Source: JAFIEN01 sp051859505 (GTDB lineage Bacteria > Pseudomonadota > Alphaproteobacteria > Rhodobacterales > Rhodobacteraceae). Taken from it: 64,000 nucleotides of DNA. Positions 24,662 through 33,097 of the stretch are shown in pieces; position 1 is the first letter of the stretch; each line of letters opens with the position of its first letter. The notes under the pieces were generated by a model. The model was not told the DNA's origin. It searched no databases and saw only the letters and a program-made list of their open reading frames with translations. Where the stretch lies: positions 1 to 64,000 of the forward strand of contig JBHYFN010000004.1 of assembly GCA_051859505.1 (NCBI GenBank). The letters are read 5' to 3'. Made by a program: the position numbers and the translations under genes.

Positions 24662-27019
24662 TCAGCCGAAGCGGTTGTCGCGGGGAAAACCGCGCGGGGC
24701 CATCCGCCCGGCGGTGGCGCGTCGCGCCAGCCATTCGGTCAGGTCGGGCTCGGTCCGCGTCCGCCCGCCCCCGTCCTTCCACGACAGCCCCTGCGCCAGC
24801 GTCACCGTGGTCACGTCTGACAGACCGCCGTCCTTGTATTTCTGCAACCTCACGCCCTTGCCACGGCCCATTTCCGGCAGCTCTTCCAGCGGGAAAACCA
24901 GCAATTTGCGATTTTCCCCCACAACCGCCACATGATCGCCCGCCACCGGCACACAGACCTTTGCCGCCACGCCCGCCCCGAGGTTCAGCACCTGCTTGCC
25001 CGCCCGCGTCTGGGCCAGCACATCCTCTTCGGCCACCACGAACCCGTCGCCGGCGGCCGAAGCGACGATCAGCCGCCCGCCCGGGCGATGGACAAAGATC
25101 GTCACGATGGCTGCATCATTGGGCAGGTCGATCATGAGGCGCAGCGGCTCGCCCATGCCGCGCCCGCCGGGCAGGGTCGAGGCCTGCACCGTATAGAACC
25201 GCCCGTTCGACCCCACGACGACGATCCGGTCCGTCGTCTCGGCCGGGATGGCGAAACGGCCCTTGTCGCCATCCTTGAACTTCAGCTCGGTCCCTTCGGC
25301 CAGATGGCCCTTCATCGCCCGGACCCAGCCCATCTCCGAGCAGATCACGGTGATCGGTTCCCGCTCGATCATCGCCTCGAGGGGCACATCCGGCACTTCG
25401 CCCGCTTCGGCGAATGTTGTCCGCCGCGCCCCACCCGGCGCATCGCGACCAAAATCCTTCTGGATCGCCTTGAGCTGATCCGAAATCGCCCGCCATTGCA
25501 GCCGGTCGCTGTCGAGCAGATCCTCGATCCCCGCGCGTTCCACCATCAGCGCGTCGCGCTCGGCGATCAGCTCCATCTCTTCCAGCCGCCGCAAGCTGCG
25601 CAGCCGCATGTTCAGCACCGCCTCGGCCTGCACCTCGGACAGCCCCAGCCCCTCGCCCGCGCCGGGCAGCGACAGGGGCGAGACGTAATCCCTCTCATCC
25701 GTCGCGCGGGGGCGCTTGACGCTCCAGTCCTCGGCGATCAGCGCGGCCTTGGGATCGTTGTCATAGCGGATGATGTCGATCACCCGGTCGAGGTTGAGGA
25801 AGGCCGTCAGGAACCCTTCCAGCACCTCGAGCCGATGGTCGATCTTGGCCAGCCGGTGCCGCGAGCGGCGCAACAGCACATCGCGCCGATGGTCGAGGAA
25901 GGCCCGCAGCACCTCTTTCAGCGAACAGACCTTGGGCGTCAGCCCGTCGATCAGCACGTTCATGTTGAGCGAGAACCGCGTCTCGAGGTCGGAGTTGCGA
26001 AACAGCATCCCCATCAGCACTTCCGGGTCCACCGTCCGCGCACGCGGCTCCAGCACGATGCGGATATCCTCGGCGCTCTCATCCCGCACATCGGCCAGAA
26101 GCGGCACCTTCTTGGTCTGGATCACCTCGGCCAGCCGCTCGATCAGCTTGGATTTCTGCACCTGGTAGGGGATCTCGGTCACAACGACCTGCCACTGGCC
26201 GCGCCCCAGATCCTCGACCTGCCAGCGCGCCCGCAGCCGGAACGCGCCGCGCCCGGTAAGGTAGGCCTCGGCGATATTCTCGCGCGGTTCGACCAGAACG
26301 CCGCCCGTGGGGAAATCCGGCCCCGGCACATGGTCAAGCAGCGCCGCATCGGGCATGTTCGGCGCCTTGATCAGCGCAAGGCAGGCGTCGATCAACTCGT
26401 GCAGGTTGTGCGGCGGGATGTTCGTCGCCATCCCCACGGCAATCCCGCTTGAGCCATTGGCCAGAAGGTTCGGGAAGGCCGCCGGCATGACGACGGGCTC
26501 TTCCAGCGTGCCGTCGTAATTGGGGCGGTAATCGACGGCATTCTCGGCCAGACCTTCCATCAGCGTCTCGGCGATGGCGGTCAGGCGGGCCTCGGTATAG
26601 CGGCTGGCGGCGGGGTTGTCGCCGTCGATATTGCCGAAATTGCCCTGCCCGTCGACCAGCGGATAGCGCACGGCGAAATCCTGCGCGAGGCGGGCCATCG
26701 CGTCATAGATCGCGGCATCGCCATGGGGATGGTAGTTCCCCATCACATCGCCCGAGATCTTGGCCGACTTGCGAAACCCCCCCGTCGCGGTCAGCCGCAA
26801 TTCACGCATCGCGTAAAGGATGCGCCGGTGCACGGGCTTGAGGCCATCGCGCGCATCGGGCAGCGCGCGATGCATGATGGTGGAGAGCGCATAGGTCAGA
26901 TACCGCTCGCCGATGGCGCGGCGCAGCGGTTCGGTGAATTCCACGACATCGCCCCCGTCCGACCCACCGGGCGGCTGGTCTTCGGGGATCATCTTGGGGT
27001 CGTCGGTCGGTTCATCCAT
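24662..27019 (-). CDS. parC: DNA topoisomerase IV subunit A
   Basis: ParC is the DNA-breaking subunit of topoisomerase IV, which unlinks daughter chromosomes. The 785-aa protein has the type IIA core with the region around DGLKPVHRRILYAM and the catalytic Tyr in AASRYTEARLT, plus a short C-terminal beta-propeller region. The family-typical ParC feature is this shorter C-terminus compared with GyrA. The start at 27019 gives MDEPTDDP; a 30-residue upstream extension is basic, poorly conserved-looking and unlikely. parE is not in the window. The gene converges with the sugar operon with only 9 bases between the stops. Confidence 0.95.
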   Translation of the reverse strand: MDEPTDDPKMIPEDQPPGGSDGGDVVEFTEPLRRAIGERYLTYALSTIMHRALPDARDGLKPVHRRILYAMRELRLTATGGFRKSAKISGDVMGNYHPHGDAAIYDAMARLAQDFAVRYPLVDGQGNFGNIDGDNPAASRYTEARLTAIAETLMEGLAENAVDYRPNYDGTLEEPVVMPAAFPNLLANGSSGIAVGMATNIPPHNLHELIDACLALIKAPNMPDAALLDHVPGPDFPTGGVLVEPRENIAEAYLTGRGAFRLRARWQVEDLGRGQWQVVVTEIPYQVQKSKLIERLAEVIQTKKVPLLADVRDESAEDIRIVLEPRARTVDPEVLMGMLFRNSDLETRFSLNMNVLIDGLTPKVCSLKEVLRAFLDHRRDVLLRRSRHRLAKIDHRLEVLEGFLTAFLNLDRVIDIIRYDNDPKAALIAEDWSVKRPRATDERDYVSPLSLPGAGEGLGLSEVQAEAVLNMRLRSLRRLEEMELIAERDALMVERAGIEDLLDSDRLQWRAISDQLKAIQKDFGRDAPGGARRTTFAEAGEVPDVPLEAMIEREPITVICSEMGWVRAMKGHLAEGTELKFKDGDKGRFAIPAETTDRIVVVGSNGRFYTVQASTLPGGRGMGEPLRLMIDLPNDAAIVTIFVHRPGGRLIVASAAGDGFVVAEEDVLAQTRAGKQVLNLGAGVAAKVCVPVAGDHVAVVGENRKLLVFPLEELPEMGRGKGVRLQKYKDGGLSDVTTVTLAQGLSWKDGGGRTRTEPDLTEWLARRATAGRMAPRGFPRDNRFG

Positions 27020-27157
27020 GGATGTGGTGTAACGAGGCCGCAGCTTGGCGTAAAGCCGCCGTCGACACCCCCTTTTCAAAGGATTTTGCTGCCGGGTGAC
27101 AGGCCCCATGATTTATAGTACCCCCCAGAACGGGTGGGAGAATCCGGGGTAGTTGGC

Positions 27158-27730
27158 GTGAACCGTTTTATCATTCTGTCGTTTCTGGTGATGGGCTGGG
27201 CCTATTGGGAACTGTCCGGCGGGGCGAGTTTCGTGGCGCAGCAATGGCCCGAAACCGAAGAGCGCGTTGCCGAAGCCGCGACCGACGAGGACAGCTCTTT
27301 CGGCGGGGTCGAGATCGTGACCCGCGCCGACACGACGACCCTTGCCAGCTTCGAAGAGATCGAGCCGCTGGCCACGCCCTCCCTGACCGACGCCTCGATC
27401 ACCGCCGCGCTTGAGGATGTGCTGGGCACGCCCGAGAGCGTCGAGACGGCCACCGCCCCCGAGGCGCTGACCGAAACTGCCCCCCCGGTCGAAGAGGCGC
27501 CCAGCGAACCCGTGCTTTCGGCCCAGCTTGACCTGCGCGAGGTCAATGGCAACCGGGTGAACCTGCGCGAAGGTCCGGGCACGGATTTCGGGGTGATCGA
27601 CCAGCTTGTCCGCGGAACCGTGATCGAGGTGATCGAGATCGGCGCCGACGGCTGGGTGCGGATCAAGGTCGATGCGAGCGGGCGGTCGGGCTGGATGTCG
27701 GACCAGTTCCTGATCCCGATGAACGGCTGA
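27158..27730 (+). CDS. SH3b-domain membrane-anchored protein
   Basis: A 190-aa protein with an N-terminal hydrophobic segment (NRFIILSFLVMGWAYWELS) that is a signal anchor or signal peptide. A Glu/Ala/Thr-rich linker follows, then a bacterial SH3 domain at the C-terminus: NRVNLREGPGTDFGVIDQLVRG through GWVRIKVDASGRSGWMSDQFL. SH3b domains usually bind cell-wall peptides, so an envelope role is likely. The start is taken as GTG at 27158; an upstream GTG at 27134 is the alternative. It is divergent from parC across 138 bases and precedes the SDR gene. No catalytic domain is seen. Confidence 0.82.
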   Translation: MNRFIILSFLVMGWAYWELSGGASFVAQQWPETEERVAEAATDEDSSFGGVEIVTRADTTTLASFEEIEPLATPSLTDASITAALEDVLGTPESVETATAPEALTETAPPVEEAPSEPVLSAQLDLREVNGNRVNLREGPGTDFGVIDQLVRGTVIEVIEIGADGWVRIKVDASGRSGWMSDQFLIPMNG

Positions 27731-27742
27731 CGGTCCTGCCGG

Positions 27743-28591
27743 ATGGTGCAAGGCGCGCAGGCGGGCGCTCGGGCCGTCCTGATCACGGGCTGTTCCTCCG
27801 GTATCGGCCTTGATGCGGCCCAGGGCCTTCGCGCGCGGGGCTGGCGGGTCTTTGCCGCCTGCCGCAAGCCCGAGGATTGCGCGCGGTTGCAGGCCGAGGG
27901 GTTCGAAAGCCCGCGCATCGATTATGCCGATCCTGACAGCATCCGCGCAGGCCTGACCGAGGTGCTGGAGGCGACCGGCGGCCGCCTTGATGCCCTGTTC
28001 AACAACGGTGCCTTCGGCTGCCCCGGCGCGGTCGAGGATCTGCCGCGCGAGGCGCTTGAAGCGATTTTCCAGGCCAATCTTTTCGGCTGGCACGACCTGA
28101 CCCGCGCCGTCATCCCGGTGATGCGGGCGCAGGGCGCGGGGCGGATCGTCAATTGCTCGTCCGTCCTGGGCCTTGTGCCGCTGCGCTGGCGGGGGGCCTA
28201 TGTGGCCACGAAGTACGCGCTGGAGGGGCTGACCGATGTGCTGCGGCTCGAGATGCGGGGCACGGGGATCGAGGTCGTGCTGATCGAGCCCGGGCCGATC
28301 ACCTCGAAGATCCGGCAGAACGCCATCCCCCATTTCGAACGCTGGATCGACTGGCAGAACTCGGCCCGCGCCGGGGAATACGCCACCCTGCGCAAGCGGC
28401 TTTACGAAGACCGGGGCCCCGATCCGTTCGAGCTGCCCGCCAGCGCCGTGACGGCCAAGCTGGTTCATGCGCTGGAGAGCCGCCGACCGAAACCGCGTTA
28501 TTTCGTGACCCGGCCCACCTGGGTCATGGCGACCTTGCGCCGGATCCTGCCGACGCGCGCGCTGGATCGGCTCATCCTCAAGGGCGGCTGA
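27743..28591 (+). CDS. Short-chain dehydrogenase/reductase family oxidoreductase
   Basis: A 282-aa classical SDR enzyme using NAD(P)H. The Rossmann motif VLITGCSSGIG is at residues 12-22, NNGAFG replaces the usual NNAG, the catalytic Ser is in NCSSVLG, and YVATK supplies Tyr153 and Lys157. The C-terminal residues VTRPTWVMATLRRILPTRALDRLI resemble retinol-dehydrogenase-like SDRs, and many such proteins act on hydrophobic substrates. The start lies 12 bases after the SH3b gene with a poor Shine-Dalgarno. Substrate unknown. Confidence 0.88.
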   Translation: MVQGAQAGARAVLITGCSSGIGLDAAQGLRARGWRVFAACRKPEDCARLQAEGFESPRIDYADPDSIRAGLTEVLEATGGRLDALFNNGAFGCPGAVEDLPREALEAIFQANLFGWHDLTRAVIPVMRAQGAGRIVNCSSVLGLVPLRWRGAYVATKYALEGLTDVLRLEMRGTGIEVVLIEPGPITSKIRQNAIPHFERWIDWQNSARAGEYATLRKRLYEDRGPDPFELPASAVTAKLVHALESRRPKPRYFVTRPTWVMATLRRILPTRALDRLILKGG

Positions 28592-28595
28592 CCCC

Positions 28596-28630
28596 CCGGA
28601 CGCCGCCGGACGCCGCCGGACGCCGCCGCC
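28596..28630. repeat. Short tandem repeat, 10-bp unit
   Basis: The unit CGCCGCCGGA is repeated about three times directly after the SDR stop codon. It is intergenic and probably arose by slippage. Confidence 0.6.
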
Positions 28631-28700
28631 CCCCGGCACGGCGCCCTTTCTTTTCCCGCGGCGCCTGCTACATCAGGGCGGCAACCGCGCGGAACGGACC

Positions 28701-28901
28701 ATGCTCAGCGATCCCCTCTTCATCCTGATGATCCTTGCCTGCGCCGTCGTGGCGGGGATCCTGTTCGTCGGCGTCGGCGCCTTCGGCAGGGGCGGCGAGT
28801 TCAACCGCAAACACGCCAACCGCCTGATGCGATACCGGATCGCGGCGCAATTCGTGGCCGTCTGCGTGATCCTGTTCTTCGTCTGGATGCGCAGCGGCTG
28901 A
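28701..28901 (+). CDS. HIG1-domain twin-transmembrane small protein
   Basis: A 66-aa inner-membrane protein with two transmembrane segments (residues about 6-27 and 46-63) joined by a basic loop GRGGEFNRKHANRLMRYRIAAQ. The loop ends in R-Y-R-x3-Q, matching the conserved core of the HIG1/Rcf1 family, known in mitochondria to bind and tune cytochrome c oxidase. In alphaproteobacteria a link to respiratory complexes is plausible but inferred. The short length is normal for this group. It lies 48 bases before the cobalamin adenosyltransferase gene, likely in one operon. Confidence 0.8.
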   Translation: MLSDPLFILMILACAVVAGILFVGVGAFGRGGEFNRKHANRLMRYRIAAQFVAVCVILFFVWMRSG

Positions 28902-28949
28902 CGCCTCTGCCCTCTTTCACCACCGAAACCACCCCCGAATCGGAGCCTC

Positions 28950-29525
28950 ATGATGGTCGTTCTCAACCGCATCTACACCAAGACCGGCGACGATGGCGAA
29001 ACCGCTCTGGGCAACGGGGCGCGGGTGGCGAAACATTCGCTGCGGGTCACGGCCTATGGCACGGTGGATGAGACGAATGCGACCGTAGGCCTTGCCCGCC
29101 TGCATTCCGAGGGCGAGATGGACGGCCTGCTGGCGATGATCCAGAATGACCTCTTCGATCTGGGCGCAGACCTCTGCCGCCCCGATATGGAACGCGACGG
29201 CGAAGCCCCCTACCCCGTCCTGCGCATGGCCGAGGCGCAGGTCACGCGCCTCGAGGCCGAGATCGACCGGATGAACGAAAGGCTGGATCCGCTGCGCAGC
29301 TTCATCCTGCCCGGGGGCAGCGCCCTTTCGGCGCATCTGCACCTGTGCCGCACCGTGTCGCGCCGGGCCGAGCGGTTGGTTGTCGAGCTCGCCACGATGG
29401 AATCGATCAATCCCGCGGCGGTCAAATACCTCAACCGTCTGTCGGACTGGTTCTTCGTCGCGGCCCGCATCGCCAATTCCGACGGGCGGGCGGATGTTCT
29501 TTGGGTGCCGGGCGCCAATCGCTGA
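28950..29525 (+). CDS. Cob(I)yrinic acid a,c-diamide adenosyltransferase, PduO type
   Basis: This enzyme transfers adenosine from ATP to Co(I) corrinoids to make adenosylcobalamin. The 191-aa protein has the PduO-type ATP motif TKTGDDGETALGNG (residues 10-23), then VTAYGTVDETNATVG, and the C-terminal LNRLSDWFFVAARIAN helix. Two adjacent ATGs (28950 and 28953) are possible starts, with GGAG at 28942-28945. It follows the HIG1 gene and converges with ubiK. Other cobalamin genes are not nearby. Confidence 0.92.
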   Translation: MMVVLNRIYTKTGDDGETALGNGARVAKHSLRVTAYGTVDETNATVGLARLHSEGEMDGLLAMIQNDLFDLGADLCRPDMERDGEAPYPVLRMAEAQVTRLEAEIDRMNERLDPLRSFILPGGSALSAHLHLCRTVSRRAERLVVELATMESINPAAVKYLNRLSDWFFVAARIANSDGRADVLWVPGANR

Positions 29526-29569
29526 ACCGCGGCCCTTCAGAGGCCCGACGCCCGCAGACCTGCCGCGCG

Positions 29570-29818
29570 CTACTTGCGCTTCGCGGCCTCCAGCGCGTCG
29601 ATCCGGGCCGAAAGGGCCTTGTTCTCGGCGTCAAGCCGGATCGCAAGCTCACGGATCGCGTCGAACTCTTCACGGGTGACAAGATCGCGATCGGCCAGCC
29701 AGCGGTCGAGCATGGATTTCATCGCCGTCTGCGCCTCGTCCCGCGCACCCTGGGCCACGCCCATCGCGTTGGTCATGAGTTGCGACAGGTCATCAAGGAT
29801 CTTGTTCCGGGTCTGCAT
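29570..29818 (-). CDS. ubiK: Ubiquinone biosynthesis accessory factor UbiK (BMFP family)
   Basis: UbiK is a small coiled-coil protein that assists the Ubi complex in aerobic ubiquinone synthesis, also described as a membrane-fusogenic protein (BMFP). The 82-aa product begins MQTRNKILDDLSQLMTNAMG, continues with an amphipathic helix, and ends with a coiled coil rich in Leu/Glu (TREEFDAIRELAIRLDAENKALSARI). The start at 29818 was preferred over one at 29842 because AGGAG lies 7 bases before it. It is divergent from lgt, an arrangement I recall from related alphaproteobacteria. Confidence 0.87.
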   Translation of the reverse strand: MQTRNKILDDLSQLMTNAMGVAQGARDEAQTAMKSMLDRWLADRDLVTREEFDAIRELAIRLDAENKALSARIDALEAAKRK

Positions 29819-29923
29819 TGCGCCGCTCCTGCGTTCTGACATCCGTTTCCTTGCGCTCTATATGGGGGGAGGCCGCGCCATCACAAGGTTGACTTCGTCG
29901 CAGCCCCCCCGCAGGTAAACGCC

Positions 29924-30856
29924 ATGCAGACCGGCATCCATTTCCCCGACATCTCGCCCGAGATCTTTTCGTTCAGCCTGTTCGGCTTCGAGCTTGCCCT
30001 GCGCTGGTATGCGCTGGCCTATATCGTGGGCATCCTGATCGGCTGGCGGATCGCGCTGGCCGCGGTGCGGCGGCCGGCGCTCTGGTCGGGGAAGGAACCT
30101 CCGCTCAGCGCCCAGCAACTCGAGGCGCTGCTGACATGGATCATCGTCGGCGTGATCGTCGGCGGGCGGCTGGGTTATGTGCTGATCTACAAGCCGATGG
30201 AGTATCTTGCCTCTCCGCTCAGCATCCTGCGGATCGACCAGGGGGGCATGTCGTTTCACGGCGGTTTCCTTGGGGTGGTGGTCGTGGTGCTGCTGTTCAG
30301 CCGCAACCAGAAGATCCCGCTGGGATCGCTGGCCGATATCGTGGCGCTGGCGGCGACGCCGGCGATCCTTCTGGCCCGGATCGCCAACTTCGTGAATGCC
30401 GAGCTCTGGGGGCGGCCGACCACCCTGCCCTGGGGCGTGATCTTTCCGGGAGAGGCGGCGCAGCACTGCCCCGGCATCTCTGGCCCCGGCCTGATGGAGT
30501 TCTGCGCCCGCCATCCCAGCCAGCTGTACGAGGCGGCGATCGAGGGGCTGTTGCTGGGCGCGCTGCTTTTGTGGCTGGCCTTCCGGCGTGGCGCGTTCAA
30601 GACGCCCTGGCTCCTCTCGGCGGTGTTCTTCACGGTCTATGGGCTGGGCCGGTTCCTTGTGGAATTCGTGCGCCAGCCCGATGCGCATTTCGTGGGCCCG
30701 GGCAATCCGCTGGGCCTCGCGCTGCATGTCAACGGCTGGGGGCTGACGATGGGGCAGCTTCTGTCCCTGCCGATGATCCTTGTCGGGCTCTGGCTTCTGC
30801 TCCGCCTGCGGCGGGGCACGGGTGCAGGCACGGGCGCGGGCACGGGCGGGGCATGA
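29924..30856 (+). CDS. lgt: Prolipoprotein diacylglyceryl transferase
   Basis: Lgt attaches diacylglycerol from phosphatidylglycerol to the lipobox Cys of prolipoproteins in the inner membrane. The 310-aa polytopic protein has the conserved GGRLGYVL, MSFHGGFLG, ARIANFVNAELWGRPT and HPSQLYEA segments and the C-terminal GLGRFLVEFVRQPD. The last 13 residues are an odd GTGA/GTGA/GTGG repeat encoded by a 12-bp tandem repeat (30815-30850). The stop overlaps the midA start by 4 bases. Confidence 0.95.
   Translation: MQTGIHFPDISPEIFSFSLFGFELALRWYALAYIVGILIGWRIALAAVRRPALWSGKEPPLSAQQLEALLTWIIVGVIVGGRLGYVLIYKPMEYLASPLSILRIDQGGMSFHGGFLGVVVVVLLFSRNQKIPLGSLADIVALAATPAILLARIANFVNAELWGRPTTLPWGVIFPGEAAQHCPGISGPGLMEFCARHPSQLYEAAIEGLLLGALLLWLAFRRGAFKTPWLLSAVFFTVYGLGRFLVEFVRQPDAHFVGPGNPLGLALHVNGWGLTMGQLLSLPMILVGLWLLLRLRRGTGAGTGAGTGGA
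30815..30850 (+). repeat. 12-bp tandem repeat in the 3' end of lgt
   Basis: Three in-frame copies of GGCACGGGYGCR-type units encode GTGA-GTGA-GTGG at the Lgt C-terminus. The number of units could vary between strains without shifting the frame, so the overlapping midA start would stay in register. Confidence 0.75.
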
Positions 30857-31923
30857 CGCCACTTGGCAAGGCCCTGGTCGACCGGATCACCGCCTCGGGG
30901 CCGATCAGCCTTGCCGATTACATGGCCGACTGCCTGCTCGATCCGCAGCACGGCTATTATACCACACGCGATCCGCTGGGCCTTGCCGGGGATTTCACCA
31001 CCGCGCCCGAGATCAGCCAGATGTTCGGCGAACTGATCGGGCTGGCCCTTGCGCAGGCCTGGATGGATCAGGGCCGGCCCGAACGGATCACCCTTGCCGA
31101 GCTTGGCCCGGGGTGGGGCACGCTGATGCAGGATGCCCTGCGGGCGACGCGCCGGGTTCCGGGGTTTCACGCGGCGCTGAGCGTGCATCTGGTCGAGGCC
31201 GCCGCCCCCCTGCGACAGGCGCAGGCCAGCCGCGTGCCGGATGCCATCTGGCATGACCGGGTCGAGACCCTGCCCGACGCGCCGCTGTTCCTGATCGCCA
31301 ACGAATTCCTTGACGCGCTGCCGATCCGGCAGTTCCAGCGCAGCGGGGCAGACTGGCGGGAAAGGATGGTGGAGGTCTCCGACGGACGCCTCGCCTTCGG
31401 ACTGGCCGCCGCAGCGCCCGCCCCCGCGCTCGATCACCGGCTTGAGGATACCCGCGACGGCGATCTGGTCGAGCTGTGCCCCGCCCTGCCCGGTATCGTG
31501 ACGGCCGTCGCCTCCCGCATCGCGCGGGCGGGCGGGCTTGCCCTCTTCATCGATTACGGAGACTGGCGGTCGCTGGGGTCAACCCTTCAGGCGGTCGCCG
31601 GGCATCGCTTCGTCGACCCGTTCCAGGCGCCGGGCGAAGCCGACCTGACCGCCCATGTGGATTTCGAGGCGATCCACCGCGCCGCCCCGCCGGCCCAGAC
31701 CACGCGGATGGCGCGTCAGGGGGATTTTCTCGAAAGGCTCGGAATCTCGGCGCGGACCGAGGCGCTGGCCCGATCCCTTGACACACCCGAGGGGCGGGAG
31801 GCTCTGGAAAGCCACATCGCGGCCCATCGGCGCTTGACCAGCCCCACGGAAATGGGAGACCTGTTCAAGGTGATCGGCATCTTTCCCCAGGATGCCCCGC
31901 TGCCGCCGGGACTTTGGACATGA
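30853..31923 (+). CDS. Class I SAM-dependent methyltransferase, MidA/NDUFAF7 family
   Basis: A 356-aa methyltransferase of the DUF185 family. The family hallmark LAGDFTTAPEISQMFGELIG (residues about 44-63) and the SAM loop LAELGPGWGTLMQDALRA are present, followed by ANEFLDALPIRQF. The mitochondrial homolog NDUFAF7 dimethylates an arginine in complex I subunit NDUFS2. A similar role in bacterial complex I assembly is plausible but unproven. The start at 30853 overlaps lgt by 4 bases and the stop overlaps pgeF, so lgt-midA-pgeF are coupled. Confidence 0.9.
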   Translation: MTPLGKALVDRITASGPISLADYMADCLLDPQHGYYTTRDPLGLAGDFTTAPEISQMFGELIGLALAQAWMDQGRPERITLAELGPGWGTLMQDALRATRRVPGFHAALSVHLVEAAAPLRQAQASRVPDAIWHDRVETLPDAPLFLIANEFLDALPIRQFQRSGADWRERMVEVSDGRLAFGLAAAAPAPALDHRLEDTRDGDLVELCPALPGIVTAVASRIARAGGLALFIDYGDWRSLGSTLQAVAGHRFVDPFQAPGEADLTAHVDFEAIHRAAPPAQTTRMARQGDFLERLGISARTEALARSLDTPEGREALESHIAAHRRLTSPTEMGDLFKVIGIFPQDAPLPPGLWT

Positions 31924-32675
31924 GCCTCGACATCATCACCGCGCCAGCCCTAAGGCCGATCCGGCATGGGTTCTTCGGCAGAAGCGGCGGAGCCTCGTCC
32001 GGGGTGTTCCAGGGGTTGAACTGCGGCCATGGCAGCAGCGACCAGCACGAGGCCGTCTCGATCAACCGCGGGCGCGTGGCGCAGGCGATGGAGGTGGCGC
32101 CCGAGGCGCTTGTCGGCGTCCATCAGGTGCATTCGGCCGATGTGGTGACGGTGACGGGGCCGCTTGATCCGGTGCCCAAGGCCGATGCCCTGGTCACGGC
32201 CACGCCGGGGATTGCCCTGTCGGTGCTGACGGCGGATTGCCAGCCCGTGCTTCTGGCCGACCCAAAGGCAGGCGTGATCGGCGCGGCCCATGCCGGGTGG
32301 AAAGGCGCGCTCGCCGGTATCCTCGAGGCAACGGTCGAGGCGATGGAGGCGCTGGGCGCGAAGCGCGACGGGATGGTCGCGGTGATCGGCCCGACGATCA
32401 GCCAGCGGGCCTATGAGGTTGGCCCCGACTTCTTCGAGGATTTCCTTGCCCAGGATCCTTCGGCCGCCCGATTCTTTGCCGCCGGTCAGGGGGACAGGAT
32501 GCTGTTCGATCTGCCGGGCTTCGGGCTTTTCCGGCTGCGCAATGCAGGCGTCGGCCAGGCGGAATGGACGCGCCACTGCACCTATTCCGACCCCGAGCGA
32601 TTCTTCAGCTATCGGCGCAGCGTCCATGCCCGCGAGGCCGATTACGGTCGCTTGATCGCAACAATCAGGCTGTAA
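31920..32675 (+). CDS. pgeF: Peptidoglycan editing factor PgeF / YfiH-type multicopper-oxidase-like protein
   Basis: PgeF/YfiH proteins (formerly laccase domain) remove mis-incorporated residues from UDP-MurNAc peptides in E. coli, and relatives were reported as purine nucleoside phosphorylases or deaminases. The 251-aa product keeps the His-Cys-His metal site: VHQVHSADV, LTADCQPVLL and AHAGWKG. The ATG at 31920 overlaps the midA TGA by 3 bases and is better placed than the upstream TTG. It ends the lgt-midA-pgeF operon. Confidence 0.9.
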   Translation: MSLDIITAPALRPIRHGFFGRSGGASSGVFQGLNCGHGSSDQHEAVSINRGRVAQAMEVAPEALVGVHQVHSADVVTVTGPLDPVPKADALVTATPGIALSVLTADCQPVLLADPKAGVIGAAHAGWKGALAGILEATVEAMEALGAKRDGMVAVIGPTISQRAYEVGPDFFEDFLAQDPSAARFFAAGQGDRMLFDLPGFGLFRLRNAGVGQAEWTRHCTYSDPERFFSYRRSVHAREADYGRLIATIRL

Positions 32676-32764
32676 CACCGGCATTATCGCCCGAATGCGC
32701 CACAATTCCTGCACGATGAAACCTCGTGTTCATCCTTTGCATGTCAGACTTCCGCCCGGATTGC

Positions 32765-32780
32765 GCGGCAATCTTGCCGC
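32765..32780. promoter_or_regulatory. Inverted repeat upstream of the 49-aa gene
   Basis: GCGGCAA-TC-TTGCCGC is a 7-bp-arm palindrome, nested in a larger repeat GGATTGCG (32758-32765) / CGCAATCC (32792-32799). The GGCAA/TTGCC half-sites recur at 33098-33111 before the Hint gene, so both may be sites of one regulator. Alternatively it is an RNA hairpin. Confidence 0.4.
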
Positions 32781-32816
32781 AACAGGCAAGACGCAATCCG
32801 CAGGACGGAGGAACGG

Positions 32817-32966
32817 ATGAAAACCAAACCGCGCTGGATGACTTCGGTGATCGCAGAGGCCGCGACCTGTCGGGTCCGCATGCCCTGGGAACGCGGCCTG
32901 CGCCGCGCGGGCTTTATCGCGCGCCGCAAGATGCCGGTGATGCCGCCGCTTCGGAAATCGGCCTAG
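32817..32966 (+). CDS. Small basic protein, 49 aa
   Basis: An open frame of 49 codons, starting MKTKPRWMTSVIAEA and ending MPPLRKSA, with a near-ideal GGAGG at 32807-32811 placed 5 bases before the ATG. The product is strongly basic and contains MPWERGLRRAGFIARRK, a pattern I associate with small conserved hypothetical proteins of Rhodobacteraceae, though this was not checked. There is no signal peptide or membrane segment. It stands alone between pgeF and a Hint-domain gene and has palindromes on both sides. Function unknown; nucleic-acid binding would fit the charge. Confidence 0.7.
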   Translation: MKTKPRWMTSVIAEAATCRVRMPWERGLRRAGFIARRKMPVMPPLRKSA

Positions 32967-32996
32967 GCGCAAGGCGCCATCTGCGGGCCCGGGAAT

Positions 32997-33014
32997 CAGA
33001 TTGTGGCAAATCTG
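32997..33014. promoter_or_regulatory. Inverted repeat in the Hint gene upstream region
   Basis: CAGATT, a 6-nt spacer (GTGGCA) and AATCTG. It lies about 180 bases before the Hint-domain gene and 30 bases after the 49-aa gene. It could equally be a weak hairpin after that gene. Confidence 0.3.
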
Positions 33015-33097
33015 TTGACCGGGCAGGCACAATGCCTTGGGCACGCGAAGGATTGATCCCGCCGGGCCACTGCGGCACTGAATTCTTTGACAGACGC

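Noticed and set aside
27113..28639. Minus-strand frame of about 500 codons over the SH3b and SDR genes
   Set aside because: Both plus-strand genes have recognised domains. The frame is a codon-composition artefact.
28668..28972. Minus-strand small frame over the HIG1-type gene
   Set aside because: It has no motif and is antisense to the HIG1-like gene, whose two membrane helices and RYRxxxQ loop are clear.
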